64,000 nucleotides of DNA, from NCBI GenBank assembly GCA_038496445.1, contig JALMLS010000143.1, positions 372,001 to 436,000 of the forward strand, given 5' to 3'. How positions within the stretch are numbered: position 1 is the first letter of the stretch; each line of letters starts with the position of its first letter. The stretch comes from Trichosphaerium sp. ATCC 40318 (lineage: Eukaryota; Discosea; Flabellinia; Trichosidae). Made by a program: the position numbers and the translations under genes. The notes beneath the pieces are model-generated. The model saw nothing but the letters and a program-made list of their open reading frames with translations. It was not told the origin of the DNA and ran no database searches. Shown one piece after another: positions 45,691 to 57,098 of the stretch.

Positions 45691-48600
45691 ATGTCTTTGA
45701 ATAATCTAGTATCAAATGACAGCTGTTCGGATGATCCACGCTCCAGGAGGGCACAGCCTGTTTTAAATATGATAGATAACTTCCTTGGTGATAAAAATCA
45801 AGGTGTACACCCACTTCAAGTAAGTTGTACGGCTTTTGGGAAAAAACCTTACATTACAAAGGAAAGATGGCAAACAAACGGTCGACCAATGAACGCGATG
45901 CCACATATGGCCCATCCGGCACATCCAATGCAAAATCAGGTTAAAAACGGATACTAGTAACCAATATTAACGCCTAATAGGTGAATACGTTCCTCAAGGA
46001 CCCTGGTATTGGCCAAGGAGATACTTTCGACTTTACAGAATTCAACGAAGCTTTTACTGAGAGCTTTAGAGGTCCTCAACCGCGTACGCATTAACTTGTC
46101 ACCTTACCAACACAATTTACCTAAATCTACAAAACGTCACTGAAGTGTCATTTCCATGTTTTATAAATGGCTTTAATAACTTGCTTGCTCTGTAGGTGGA
46201 CCTCATGGAGCCCCACCAATGGTAGGACCTACTATGCAACCATCTGCGTTAGGAGATTACCTTTCTACGTTTATTAGAAGTTTCAGCGCTAATGTAAGTA
46301 CTTCGGAAAGTGAAGTTTGATTTATTTTTTTGGTGATTCAGTCTGACATTAATCAAGCAAACCCTTGATCATATACAGAATGGACCGAATGTTCATCTAT
46401 CACCTGAGGATAAACAAAAGATTGTAAATAGAAGTACAGTGATTGCAGGCCATTTGAATCCAAGTACGTTTTTTAGCAATGTTTTTTTGGATCAGCGACA
46501 TTATCATTTTTTTTCGAGTGCGTTTAGTGTTTTGTTGTTAAACTATCTTTGATTAGATGCTGCCTTTGTTGAGTCTCAACTACAGACTATGTTCACACAT
46601 ATTGGTGCTGGTCCGCAGGCGAGGTATAACAGAAATAGAATCAGTCGAAGTATTTTTTTTTTAACGGTGTTTCATAGGCAAGCGTCTCCTTATTCAAAAC
46701 AAGGTATTGGTAAAGAGTTTGGTGGTTGGATAGATTCTTATGAAGCAGCATCAAGACAAGCACCTGCAGAATTTAAAGAAATGAACAAGTTTTACAATGA
46801 GGCACAAGCACAACCTAATAGAGGTAACACTTTTATTTTTTTTATGAACAGACTACTAAATTTAACATCAAAAATATTTCTTCTTCACTCGGTTTTTGTG
46901 TCATGTTTTTAATGGACAAAGGATTTCTCTGGATGTATCAAAACTTGGTGTTGTTGTTTGTAATTGTTTGTGTTAACTTTTGTTTGTAGCTTGGGCTAGT
47001 GAGTTTAAAAATACAAATTGGCAAGAAAGACAACGTCAACAAAACTTTGAAGAAGCATTTACAGAAGTAAAAAATAATCAAACAGAAGGTGGAAAGTGGG
47101 CCGATGAGTTCTCTGAACAGCAACAGCATGGTAAAGATTGGCAACAAGATTTCCATAGGTACGAGCACATGGCAATAAAAACACGCTACTTTATTGAAAA
47201 ATGTTGTATTTGTCATACTAAAAAAAGATTGTTTCTCTTAGAGCCAAGCAAATCAATGACCCTAGAATCCAAAATATGGGTATTATGAAGTTACTTGATG
47301 GTATAAATAGTGGTAGTTTACAAGTAGAAGGAAATGAAGTAAAACCAGCTACAGGCAAAGGTACGAGAGTCGTCAAGCCTTGGTTTCGTTCGTGTTTTGA
47401 CAAAACCTTAGATTGGGCGAATGAGTTTGAACAAAAACATCCACAGCCAGGAGGTCAATGGGCTCAAGAGTTTCAAAACCAGAACCAACCTGTTGGTGCA
47501 CAATGGGCTCAAGAAATGGAAAGTAGCTACACAGAAAAGTATGTAAAAATGCGATACTTATTTTACTATTCATTATTTGTTCTAAACGTGTTTATAATGT
47601 AGTCCTGAGGATTGGGCTAGATTATTTCAAAATTTTAAAAGCACAAACGAAGAATGGATGAAGGACTATGAGAACAATCAAGGCGAATGGGCAAATGAAT
47701 TCCAAGATTTTAGAGTACGCTGACAATAAAATGTCTTCAAAAGGAAAAAACCCAACAACTCATGTTTTTGAGTAGAAAAAACTTCAAACACTTTCTTCCA
47801 CCCCTAACAAACTTAGCAACAAGATTATGATTATGAATTCTCCCCAAAGAATCCTTTCTCATCAGTAGATAATCCTTTCGAGCTTGTACGTTGTCCCGTT
47901 TCGTATAACAGCAAAAAAGAAAATATCAAACACCAAACAAGGTCTCCTTATTGATTACAATTTTAGGGTGTCGAGATGTTTAAATCAGGAGATATCCCAA
48001 ATGCTATACTTGCTTTTGAAGCAGAAGTACAAAGAAATGATAAAAACAGTTTATGCTGGCAAATGCTTGGTCAAGCACAGGCGGAGAACGACAAGGTATT
48101 GGTTTATAATGCAAGAAACCACTAGTTTCCTAACACTTTTATAAAGGATGATATGGCTATAGCTGGACTTAAAAAGGCAGTTGAGGCAGATCCTAGTAAC
48201 CTAACAGCTCTACTGAACTTGGGCGTAAGCTACACAAACGACTTTAATAGGGTGCGTGTCTGACACATTACTTTGTTGCCACGTACACCAGTTTAACCTT
48301 TATATCAGACACGTGCTCTTTCTTCTCTTGTAAAATGGCTAACCTCACATCCTGAATACCGAGGTCTTGTTTCTGGTACACCGCCACCAGGTGGTTATCT
48401 TCACGAACAAGTATGTCCACGTGCTATGAAGTTAATAGGTGAAAATCTTATTTTTTTCTCAAGGTGACAGAACTGTTCTTGAAGGCTGCTCGTTTTCGTC
48501 CAAATGACCCTGATGCCGATGTACAAGTAGTTTTGGGTATCTTATACAATCTATCATTCCAGTACGAACGTGCTGCTGAGTGTTTCAAAATAGCTATTGC

Positions 48601-49098
48601 CAAAAGGCCAGATGGTATGTAAAAGACCCTTTTGGAACATTTTAATGTTGACTTCACTTTAGATTACCTACTCTGGAACAAACTTGGTGCTACTCAGGCA
48701 AATGGATCAAACAGCGAACAAGCTGTGTACTCATACTTTGAAGCTTTAAAAATAAAACCAACGTAAGTCAGCAAGGAAAAAAAGATTTTCTTCGGTCACA
48801 TTTTTTTAATTTTTTTTTGGACTCTAACTAAGTTCTTTTGTTGCTTGCAAGTCTCGTGTTTTAATTTTTTTTCTTTAGATACACACGTGCTAGATCTAAT
48901 CTTGGTATTTCGTTCCTATCTCTTAGACAATACGGAGAGGCAGCTAAGAGCTTCCTTGGTGCTTTAACGATTAACAAAAACGCTCAACATCTTTGGGAAA
49001 ACTTAAGGACTGTTTTTTCATTAATGGAACGTCAAGATCTTATCCAACGGTCAAATGAAAGAAACGTAGAACTTTTCAGAGACGAGTTTAATTTTTAA
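45691..49098 (+). CDS. PEX5: Peroxisomal import receptor PEX5
   Basis: It starts at ATG 45691 ([20 protein letters not shown]). The N-terminal half is rich in WxxxF/Y-type PEX14-binding motifs: [50 protein letters not shown] and WANEF. The C-terminal half is a TPR domain that reads PTS1 tripeptides: [68 protein letters not shown] and [20 protein letters not shown]. It ends [13 protein letters not shown], then TAA. It cycles between cytosol and peroxisome and imports matrix enzymes. At least 13 exons are present. The number of W motifs is higher than in animal or yeast PEX5. Confidence 0.92.
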
Positions 49099-49217
49099 GC
49101 ACACAGGGTAAAGAAAGTCGTAACACTGTAATAACATTAAAAAAAAACTGCTGGTGGAATGTTTTTTTATGTCTCTTTGCATTGTTGGATTACTAGTTAT
49201 GTTACAACTTTTCTGAC

Positions 49218-50875
49218 TTATGATATAAGAGATAGAAGTATTAATTCAAGGTCACCAGAAGTATCTCCAGAAATTGCTTTTTGTAGTGTCTCACTAGAGA
49301 AGGTGTTAGGTGATTACTTTTTTGCAAAAAAAAAAACCCGTACGAAAAGTTTGCTGCATAATACTTCGATACAGCAATTCGTTCTTGCTTTGTCAGAGAT
49401 ACAATCGAGTATACCAATCCACGTTCATTAGTACCAAGCCTAGAAAGGAATAAGAAAAATGAACGATTCAGGTAAACCAAACCAGATGAAAAGCCTTACC
49501 CAGCTATTGATTGTCTTGCACGTTCTGCAAAATAGGCGATTTTATCGGTAACTTTGAAGGTTTGTTAGTGTATGTATCACATTAATGTTAATTACAAAAT
49601 AACGTACTTAGAGCAAGCATAGCAGTTCTGTAATTACCACTCAATTCAGTTTTAACAGCTCCTTCAAGAGTATGTCCTTTTTTTCAAACAATATTAGTCA
49701 TTTGTCACGTGATTGTTCTTTGCTGTACCCGGATTCTTAACAGCGTACTCCTTAGCTAGTAAAGAGAGATAATCTCTGGACTTTGTAGAGAAGATCTCAA
49801 CAAAATACTTGTTATTTGTTCCCATCCTGCCTAACACAAACAAGTCACAAAGAATGTTTGAAACGCAAAAAACACCAAACAGCAAAATTTTGTTGAAAGT
49901 TTCGTTTTTGGGAGTTTATTCTCTTTTTGGTATGACGCACCTTCTCCTTTTTTATATAGCTCCTCTGCAACAGTTTCTAGGTCACCAAAGTTTGAAGAGT
50001 TTGGCTTCCTTCCTTCCAAAATATTAAGGAATACTTTTCTTTGAGCGGATTAATCAGTAAAATACTGCATTACACAATAACTCATAAACAAAATAATGTT
50101 CTAAAAATAAAAAGTACTTTAGGTTGAATCCAGTTTCAGACTTGACATCACGAACGATCTATGGGCAAATGACATTAGCTAAAAACAAAAATACAAAAAA
50201 AAGCAATGTATTGATCGAGCTTACCTTTTCGTTGTCTGTTGAACCCTCACCGAATTGTACCCCATACGCTGCTGTGATATGCTTAATCTCACTTTATTGT
50301 ATATAAGACAAGACGCGACAAAGTATAAGAAAACAAGAAAGCAACGAACTTTGGAGTAGATTGACAAATGACATCAACCATTTCTTGCTCATTAGCACCA
50401 ATACCTTTCATAGCTTCGTTCAAGTACTTGGCCTTGTACATGTACGGACCCATAATCAAAGCTAAACATACATCTTTAAAATCACCTAAAGCAGAGTTAC
50501 CATTTTTAATCACGTGACATGCAAAAAAATTTTCTTCAAATGCTTTGAAACGAACCCGAAGTCTTTTTCAACACAACATTCTTCAAAGTGTCATCATAGG
50601 TACGTGCGAAGTGCGCTGAAATAGCCAAGAGCTCTGTATGGGTTGTTGTAGATAATATCTCTATTAACGGTTTCATATCGCCTGATTTGAAGCTCTAAAG
50701 CATTTTGTTAGCTCCACATGTCTTCTCGACTACTAACTTTTTGAAGCTTTTCTGCTGCGTTACGTATACTGTTTGCCGACTGTCCAACTGCGTGCTTTTG
50801 TTCAGACTATTAAGAGGAAGAAAATAACTCATCAGCAATGCCATAAAACGTTTTAATTCCTTTTTTGCTTACCAT
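49218..50875 (-). CDS. Annexin
   Basis: Exon 1 coding is only ATG (50875-50873), followed by GTAAGC. Later exons give annexin repeats: SGDMKPLIEILSTTTHTELL, LKKTSGDFKDVCLALIMGPY, KYLNEAMKGIGANEQEMVDV, ELYKKGEGAGRMGTNNKYF, KNPGHTLEGAVKTELSGNYR, GLGTNERGLVYSIVSLTKQE and ETLQKAISGDTSGDLELILL. The GxGT repeat signatures and KGxG-like turns imply calcium-dependent binding to acidic phospholipids. Two introns (near 50490-50558 and 49680-49732) contain CACGTGA internally while using GTTCGT and GTACAG donors. It is probably cytosolic and acts in membrane organisation. N-terminal repeat 1 is divergent. Confidence 0.88.
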
Positions 50876-51367
50876 CTTTAATCAAGTAAAACAAATAAAT
50901 TAATCAGATCAAAGAGTCGTGGTGCTACAAGTTACAACGTTATTATAAATTGTTTTAGCGTTCTTTTAACAGAGTTTAAGGTCCCTTAAGCCAACGGCAA
51001 CGCAGTCTACATGTGTACGGTAACTAACATGAATGCTTGTCATTGGTTCGTTCAAGAAGACTTCAAGCGTTATTCTATCTCCTATCAACGAGACAAAAGA
51101 GAGACAAAAGAGCGAGTAACAAAATGAGCAAAAAACGTTTTGTAATCAACCAGTTTCGTTTATTTCTTAGCGCGTTGCGCGTTTTGTATAACTTGGTGCA
51201 TATGCATTACTTTCTAAGCAAAGAAGTAAGTACGAGGAGAGTATTGATCAATAGTTTATCATTTTCTGTCTAAAGCAAGTAAGTGTACCTTTTGAAGCTC
51301 GCCAGCCTTAGTTTTGTAGAATGTCAACTCTTTCTATTTTTTAGAACGTTAGTTTAATTTGTAGCGT
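50876..51367. other. Intergenic, about 490 bp
   Basis: Upstream region of annexin (minus) and 3' side of prefoldin (minus). Open frames here are short, with no support. Confidence 0.4.
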
Positions 51368-51792
51368 TTATCGGCGTGCCTCTTGCTTGGTCATGGTATT
51401 CTTACACAGTTTGAGCTGTTTGTCTAATACATCATGTACATCGGCTAGTTTTACTTTTCTGAAGCTAAATTGGGTATTAATATGGCGTATGGGCATCGTT
51501 TAAAGCGGTCTAACTTACGTTCTGCCTATTAGAAAAATAAGAGTGTGTACGCCAAATTAAATTATTGTACCAACTGTTCTGTAGGTGTTAGCTTCGATTG
51601 GCACTTCTTTGAGTTGTTTTAATGCGAGAGAGCCTTTTCTAAACTCCATTTCATTCTGTTGAAGGTACACTTGAGTTTGTGTAGCCTTTTGCTTTACTTC
51701 AGCAAGTTGTTGCTGTGTTTCGATAAACGCCTGATAAAATAAGCGTTTAAATACATTTACAAAATACTACTGACCTTTTGGAATGGATGCAT
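51368..51792 (-). CDS. PFDN1: Prefoldin subunit 1
   Basis: Exons join in frame from ATG 51792: MHPFQK, then AFIETQQQLAEVKQKATQTQ, MEFRKGSLALKQLKEVPIEA, NTYRTVGR and TFRKVKLADVHDVLDKQLKL, ending KNTMTKQEARR and a TAA. The coiled-coil/turn/coiled-coil design and the VGR(x)F turn match prefoldin beta subunits of the PFDN1 type. Prefoldin is the cytosolic hexamer that delivers nascent actin and tubulin to the CCT chaperonin. It lies head-to-head with the aprataxin-like gene, 107 bases between start codons. Confidence 0.78.
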
Positions 51793-51899
51793 TGTTGGTT
51801 AAAGATTGGTCGACAAAAAAACTCAAATTGCGTCTTTTGTGGTCAATTTTTTTTTCGAAGTAGTTCGTTCGCGCGTACTAGGGAGTTAGGGTGTACATA

Positions 51900-54800
51900 A
51901 TGGCATTTAAAGTATCGATACAGTTGGAGGGAAAAGCTTATCCGCTCGAATCTGGCGAAAACATCCTCGGTCAGTACGAATATCAATCGCATACGCTTAA
52001 ATATACGTAGGTAGATCATTTTTTGGTATAAATGACAAGCGGTGCAGCCGAAAACAGGGTACATGCTGAACATATCATCGGAGCACACTACCTAACCATT
52101 AGTTTCGATAACCGTCGATGAAAGCCAAAAAAAGGTCACTGCACGTGCAATTGGAACAAACCCTTCTTGGATAGGTAAAAGAGGGTTACGTGTAGCTAAG
52201 GCAATGGACAAGGTACACCCAAATGATTTGATAACTATCCCAGCTTGTCTTTTTTTGTTGATAGAAATTTTTTTTAACTTTTTAAAGGACAAGGATTACT
52301 CGTTGCAAAGTAATGATATACTATATCTTTTACCCTCAATGTATCCCACATCAATATCTATAAGTGGTGGTAAGGTTTTCACCACAAAACGTAAGAGAAA
52401 CAATATGGTAGAAACCGATGAAGCACCTGCGAAGAAGAAATCAAAAAAAGAAACAAAAACGTGCGTTACTCATGTCAAAAAACGTGCATTACATGTGTTT
52501 TAGTATCGAAAACTCTCGTGTATCTTATTTATATGCTAGTGATACTGAAGATACACCTACAGAATCACAATCAGGAGAGTTTTCGATCGCTTTTCCTTCA
52601 CTTGCAACTTCAGCTTACAAGGTAGGCCTTTTTCTTTCACTCTATTGTACTTTACTAATGAGCTCTCAGTTTGACGCCAGAAAGGCTGCTAACACTGCAT
52701 GTGCAGTGATAGAGTCGTTTTTAGAAAAGGTACAGTGATAGTTGTTTAAACATACTTTTTATTGATTATGTTTAGTACACAGACCCAAGAATAAGGTATG
52801 ACTTTTGTACTAGAAGAGATCTTAAGTAACATAATCTCTAAAGAATATACTTGGTTGATATATCAGAATCTTATGTACTTAAAACCTTCCGGCAGGTATG
52901 TATTAAGGGCGACACCCTTAAAGCTTTTCATTGTCAGTGTTAATACTGGTTTATAGGCACGGAAAAATAAGGACAAGCGGTTTGTTATCGCTCCTTGTAA
53001 TATAGTTTCTTTAAAATCAGGCGGCATGCCATGTGCAACAATCATTAACGCATGCAACACAAACTTGAGCTCATTTGGTAGTGGTGTGAATAGGTACTAT
53101 TGTTTTCTTTCGGAATGGAGGGGAGCTCATTAATCAAAATAGGGCGATTCATGATGCTTGTAAAGGGAAGGGTTGTGGTATGTTTAACTCGATAAAAAGT
53201 ACATTAAGATAAGTGTTTAGATCTACAAAAACTTACCAAGGCATTGTATAAAGGTGGTGCAAAGTGCGTTGCTGATACCACCACTTTTTCTTAATATTTC
53301 TCTTAGAGTCACTACTTCCTACTGTGTTGATTTACCAAGTCACTGTCCATTGACCAAGAAGCAAGGAGTAGCAAGAGTACGCTCTAATTTTGTTTCTAAA
53401 CCTAAGTTTTGTGTAAAGGTAATCCATGTACTTGGACCAAATATGAATCCTGAGCGTCCTAATTGCTTACGTGGTGATTATGAGCGTGGCTGCTTGCTGC
53501 TAAAAAAGTGCGTATAGTGAAAGAGAAGCAGCTCAGACAGAAATCTTATTTTTTCTTAAGGGCTTATGAGAATGCGCTTGACTGTTTTGCACGCGTTTCT
53601 GGGCTTAATACTTCTACGGCAGCCAATCCATCAGGAAAGAAGCGTACGTTCAATCATGTTGTTTTCTTGAACGGCTTTGTTTGGTTTTCTGAAAAGTACC
53701 GAGTTGTGTTAGCTTTTAGCGCCATACGTAATCGCTTCCGCTACAACGTTAGTCAATAGCTTTCAAATAATTTAACGTTTGACATGCTGGCAAGAAGTGC
53801 GCGATTGTATTGCGTCACACAACAGCATACTGTTGTAGTTTTAAAGCCTAGAACATTTATTATTACAAATGTACGTGTATTAATCCTCACGCATACGTAG
53901 TCACTGCTTTTGATATTCTAATGCAAAAGAAGCCACAAAATAGCGCAAAAGTACGTTTCTTAGCTAAAATCCCATCATGCGCGTTTTAATACGTTTTCTT
54001 TCACTTGTACGTACTAATATACAATATCCAGGCGACTAAGAGTGCTCCAGTCAAAAAAACAGGATACCGTGGTGGATGGGCATCAGCCCTCTCCAAATAC
54101 ATTGATAACCCTGAAGAAAACAAGGAATCAATAGTATACAGCGATGATGATATGGTAGTTATCAAAGGTGTGCTTCAGTGCTGGGTTTTCGTGCTTTTTA
54201 TCTTGTTTTATTAAACTAAAGCTTACTCTTCGCTCAGACGCTTTCCCAAAGGCAACAACACATTTATTGGTTATGCCTAAAGAAAAGATCACAAACTTTA
54301 GTCAGCTAGACGCTACACATGTCCCACTACTTAAGAAACTAAAGCTAAAGGCTGATGAACTAGTTGAAGGTTATAAAAAAACTTTAGTTAGTGGTCCAAG
54401 ATCAGAGTTCCGTATTGGCTTTCATGCAGTCCCTTCTATGGCTCACCTCCATATGCACATTATATCACAAGGTACAAAGTGTTGATGGCATCACTTAGCT
54501 TTAATGTGCTGCTTGTTAAATTCGTTGTGTTGGATACCTTTGGTGTTTCTTCGGTTTTTTTTTTGCATTAAATGGCGACATCGATGTTCATAGTTTTGTC
54601 GTAGATTTTGTTTCTCAGAGATTAAAGAACAAGAAACACTGGAATTCATTCACAACAGAGTTCTTTAAAGATGCTGATGAGTTTATTGATACCTTAGAGA
54701 AACAAGGAAGCATATCTGTACGATTTTGTTTTTACTCCATTACAAATCTTGTTCTTTTTTTTTTTTTTTCGATTTAAAGCGGTATCACTCACTGACTGTC

Positions 54801-54921
54801 TGTTTTGTTTTAGTATGATAAACACTACTATGAGGATTTGCTCAAGTCTCCATTATACTTTAAAGGAGATGCATATAAAAATATGCCTGCACTTAAAAAA
54901 GCTCTTGCAAACAGATTATGA
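51900..54921 (+). CDS. Aprataxin-like DNA repair protein with FHA, macro and HIT domains
   Basis: It starts at ATG 51900. An N-terminal FHA-like domain reads LGRSFFGINDKRCSRKQ, then TVDESQKKVTARAIGTNPSW, like aprataxin/PNKP FHA domains that bind phosphorylated XRCC1/XRCC4. A Lys-rich linker (APAKKKSKKETK) follows. A macro domain comes next: FVIAPCNIVSLKSGG, CATIINACNTN, RAIHDACKGKG, GGAKVTTSYCVDLPSHCPLT and VKVIHVLGPNMNPERP. The HIT domain carries HAVPSMAHLHMHIIS (H-x-H-x-H-type triad) and FVSQRLKNKKHWNSFTTEFF, as in aprataxin, which removes AMP from abortive ligation ends. The usual C-terminal zinc finger is not seen; the protein ends LKKALANRL. About twelve short introns. Confidence 0.82.
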
Positions 54922-55284
54922 TACTGCCCAAAGCAATCGAAAATTGTAACAAAATAAAATTTGCCAAAACCGTATAAAAGGAACATCACTCACTACATTG
55001 CACCTTTGGCGCAACTGTAATAACTAGTCACCATGTTTAAATTGGCCATAGCGAAATGTTTTCAGGCCAAGTACTCTTTTTTTTGGAATTGGCATCGCGA
55101 AGTTGTATTCAGTGAACAAAGTGTACGTTTGGCATGTTTGAAAGGTAATCTTTACGAACGTTGTAGGATTGCTGTATGTTGTTCTTGGAAGGTTTATTCT
55201 GCCCACAATTTTTTTGCATTTGAGACTACGTTGTTTTTAAATATCTGAGCGATTGATATTATCACAAGGAATAAGCGTACTACT
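54922..55284. other. Intergenic with possible small gene at 55033
   Basis: A TATA-like TATAAAAG (about 54975) lies about 60 bases before ATG 55033 in good context (CACCATG). The frame MFKLAIAKCFQAKYSFFWNW runs 71 codons with no recognised domain. It could be a small gene or chance. Confidence 0.25.
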
Positions 55285-55290
55285 GCAACT

Positions 55291-55427
55291 GTAGTCCTGC
55301 CGTCTAAATACAAAGGCGTAAATGTCAGGAAAACTACACACTGCGAAACGTAGAAAGTTGGGTATTTCCACAAACACAGCTGCAGTCCTGCCGTCTTACT
55401 ATAGGCGTAAATGTCAGGATAACTGCA
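55291..55427. repeat. Tandem hairpin element, two copies with a compensatory change
   Basis: Copy 1 spans about 55291-55338 and copy 2 about 55381-55427. Each has an outer stem of 6 bp: TGTAGT/ACTACA in copy 1, TGCAGT/ACTGCA in copy 2. A 4-bp CCTG/CAGG stem follows and the conserved interior (CCGTCT...AGGCGTAAATGT) lies inside. A 3-nt bulge (AAA or ATA) sits on the 3' side. The outer stems differ by one base on each side in a way that keeps pairing (T-A to C-G), while the interior is nearly identical. This suggests a structured RNA or a protein-binding DNA element. No known family recognised. Confidence 0.6.
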
Positions 55428-55674
55428 TAGCAATTAATCTGAACCTTAATGTCTTTGTTTTTTGAAAAAACAACTACCAAAGTGTAGGTGCTTGACTTTA
55501 GTCAATGTACAGCTTAAGCAGCCGTCCTCTTCTCAACAAATTTGAATATCCACGTCTAGCTTTTTCTTATGTTCCTTCGTGCTTCCACTAATTGCATCTT
55601 TTTTTAGACTGGTGGAACCTTACACGAAAATAAACACAATCCTGGAATCTTAAAAATACTTTATTTGCGAGAAC

Positions 55675-56356
55675 TTAACATGATTTGGCAATTCTTGTTT
55701 GCTCTATGCCGTTTTTAAAGTATGATGTCTCAATTTCACCTGTATCGTACCATCGCTTTTGCTCTCCGTCTAATTTACCATTGACGTAATTACAGATGTA
55801 CCATACCTGACCATTCCCATGCCATGTCTTGCACTCTCCTTCTAGTTTGCCATGTACGTAGTAGCCTTGCATTGACAATAGTCCATTTTGATACCAACAC
55901 TTATACTCTCCTTCATGTATATCATTGACATAACTATAATTGTATTTCAATACACCACGTTTCGACCAAGTTATGAACTCTCCCTCTTTTTTATCATTAA
56001 CATAGTGACACTTCTGAAACAAATTGCCATTTTTATACCAATGCTTGTATTCTCCTTCTCTCTTACCATTGACATACTTTTGCTGCTCCTCAAGTTTCCC
56101 ATTTTCATACCACTTCTTATAATCTCCATGTCGTTGGCCATGCAAATATTCAATTTGCACGAAATTTGACTCCGTAATCTGTATCAGTGTAAGTCCATTT
56201 GCCGTGTTTGTTCAGGTTTTCATCAAACTTTGTTGATGTAGCTGTACGTTTACATAACAGAGCCCATTTGAAGAATAGCTCTGAGTCTGAGTCTAAATCA
56301 ACAATATCAAGGTATAGCTCATTGGGGAGGCTCAATAGATGACATTTGGCGTCCAT
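55675..56356 (-). pseudogene. F-box-like/MORN_2 repeat gene broken by a +1 frameshift
   Basis: The frame from ATG 56356 reads MDAKCHLLSLPNELYLDIVD, then FFKWALLCKRTATSTKFDEN and KHGKWTYTDTDYGVKF, matching the start of the 25983-26689 paralogue. It stops at 56150. The MORN repeats continue in the neighbouring frame from about 56160 (QIEYLHGQRHGDYKKWYENG, then YVNGKREGEYKHWYKNGNLF and onward) to 55675. One extra base near 56160 separates the two frames. No intron with usable splice sites fits. The downstream repeats have no stops and look intact, so the break is recent, a sequencing error, or a recoding site. Confidence 0.65.
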
Positions 56357-57098
56357 AGTAGGTATACAAAAAGGAAAAACCTATAATCCTGGTATTAAGC
56401 TTCTCGTTAGAATTAGACTTCTGAAGGGATACTATTAAATTTGATAAGAGTCTCTAACGCTTCAATAGTGTGCTAAGAACTCGAGTGACTATTCAGTAGT
56501 AAGTAACACGTTACACACTGATTACTTACGGTCAGTAAATGCTGCTTTAGCCGTTTTACTTTATTGCGTTTATCATTGCCTTAACTTAGTTTTTGTAAGT
56601 CATGGTCTGATAACTAATTTTGCTGTATTTGTTCATCACTATGAGCATTCAGTACATTGTAAGAAGCTGTAAATATTAAATTCACTTGATAGCATCCATT
56701 TTATCAAGTATGAGGCATGGAAATTATTTAGGTTGTGAGTAATGACCAACTTCATTTTGTTCCCATACAAAAATGATGTGAATACATAAAATGTGTGAAA
56801 AGTACCAGAACCAGCAATACAAAACACTTTGAAGCCATGCACATGCAACAATCTTTAAATGTTTGCACTTGCTATGATATTTACAATCGTTGATGAGGCG
56901 TCTGGATCTTTACCGTCAGTGTTACCACAAGTGTATTGTTGGTTACATTCTTGAGAGCGGTTACCACTTTAGCGCGAACAATCACTTAGCTTCTTGCGAA
57001 AACAATGAGAAAAGCGGGTAACGCGGAGTAAAACATGAATTCGTGATGTGCTTAAATTGTTAAGGCTCGATTCCATTTCACAACGGGAATACCCAAGA
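56357..57098. other. Intergenic, about 740 bp
   Basis: It lies between the start of the frameshifted MORN gene (-) and the secreted candidate (+). Short frames lack support. Confidence 0.4.

Noticed and set aside
56639-56851. Minus-strand open frame in the 56.4-57.1 kb gap
   Set aside because: Short, with no domain, promoter or splice support.
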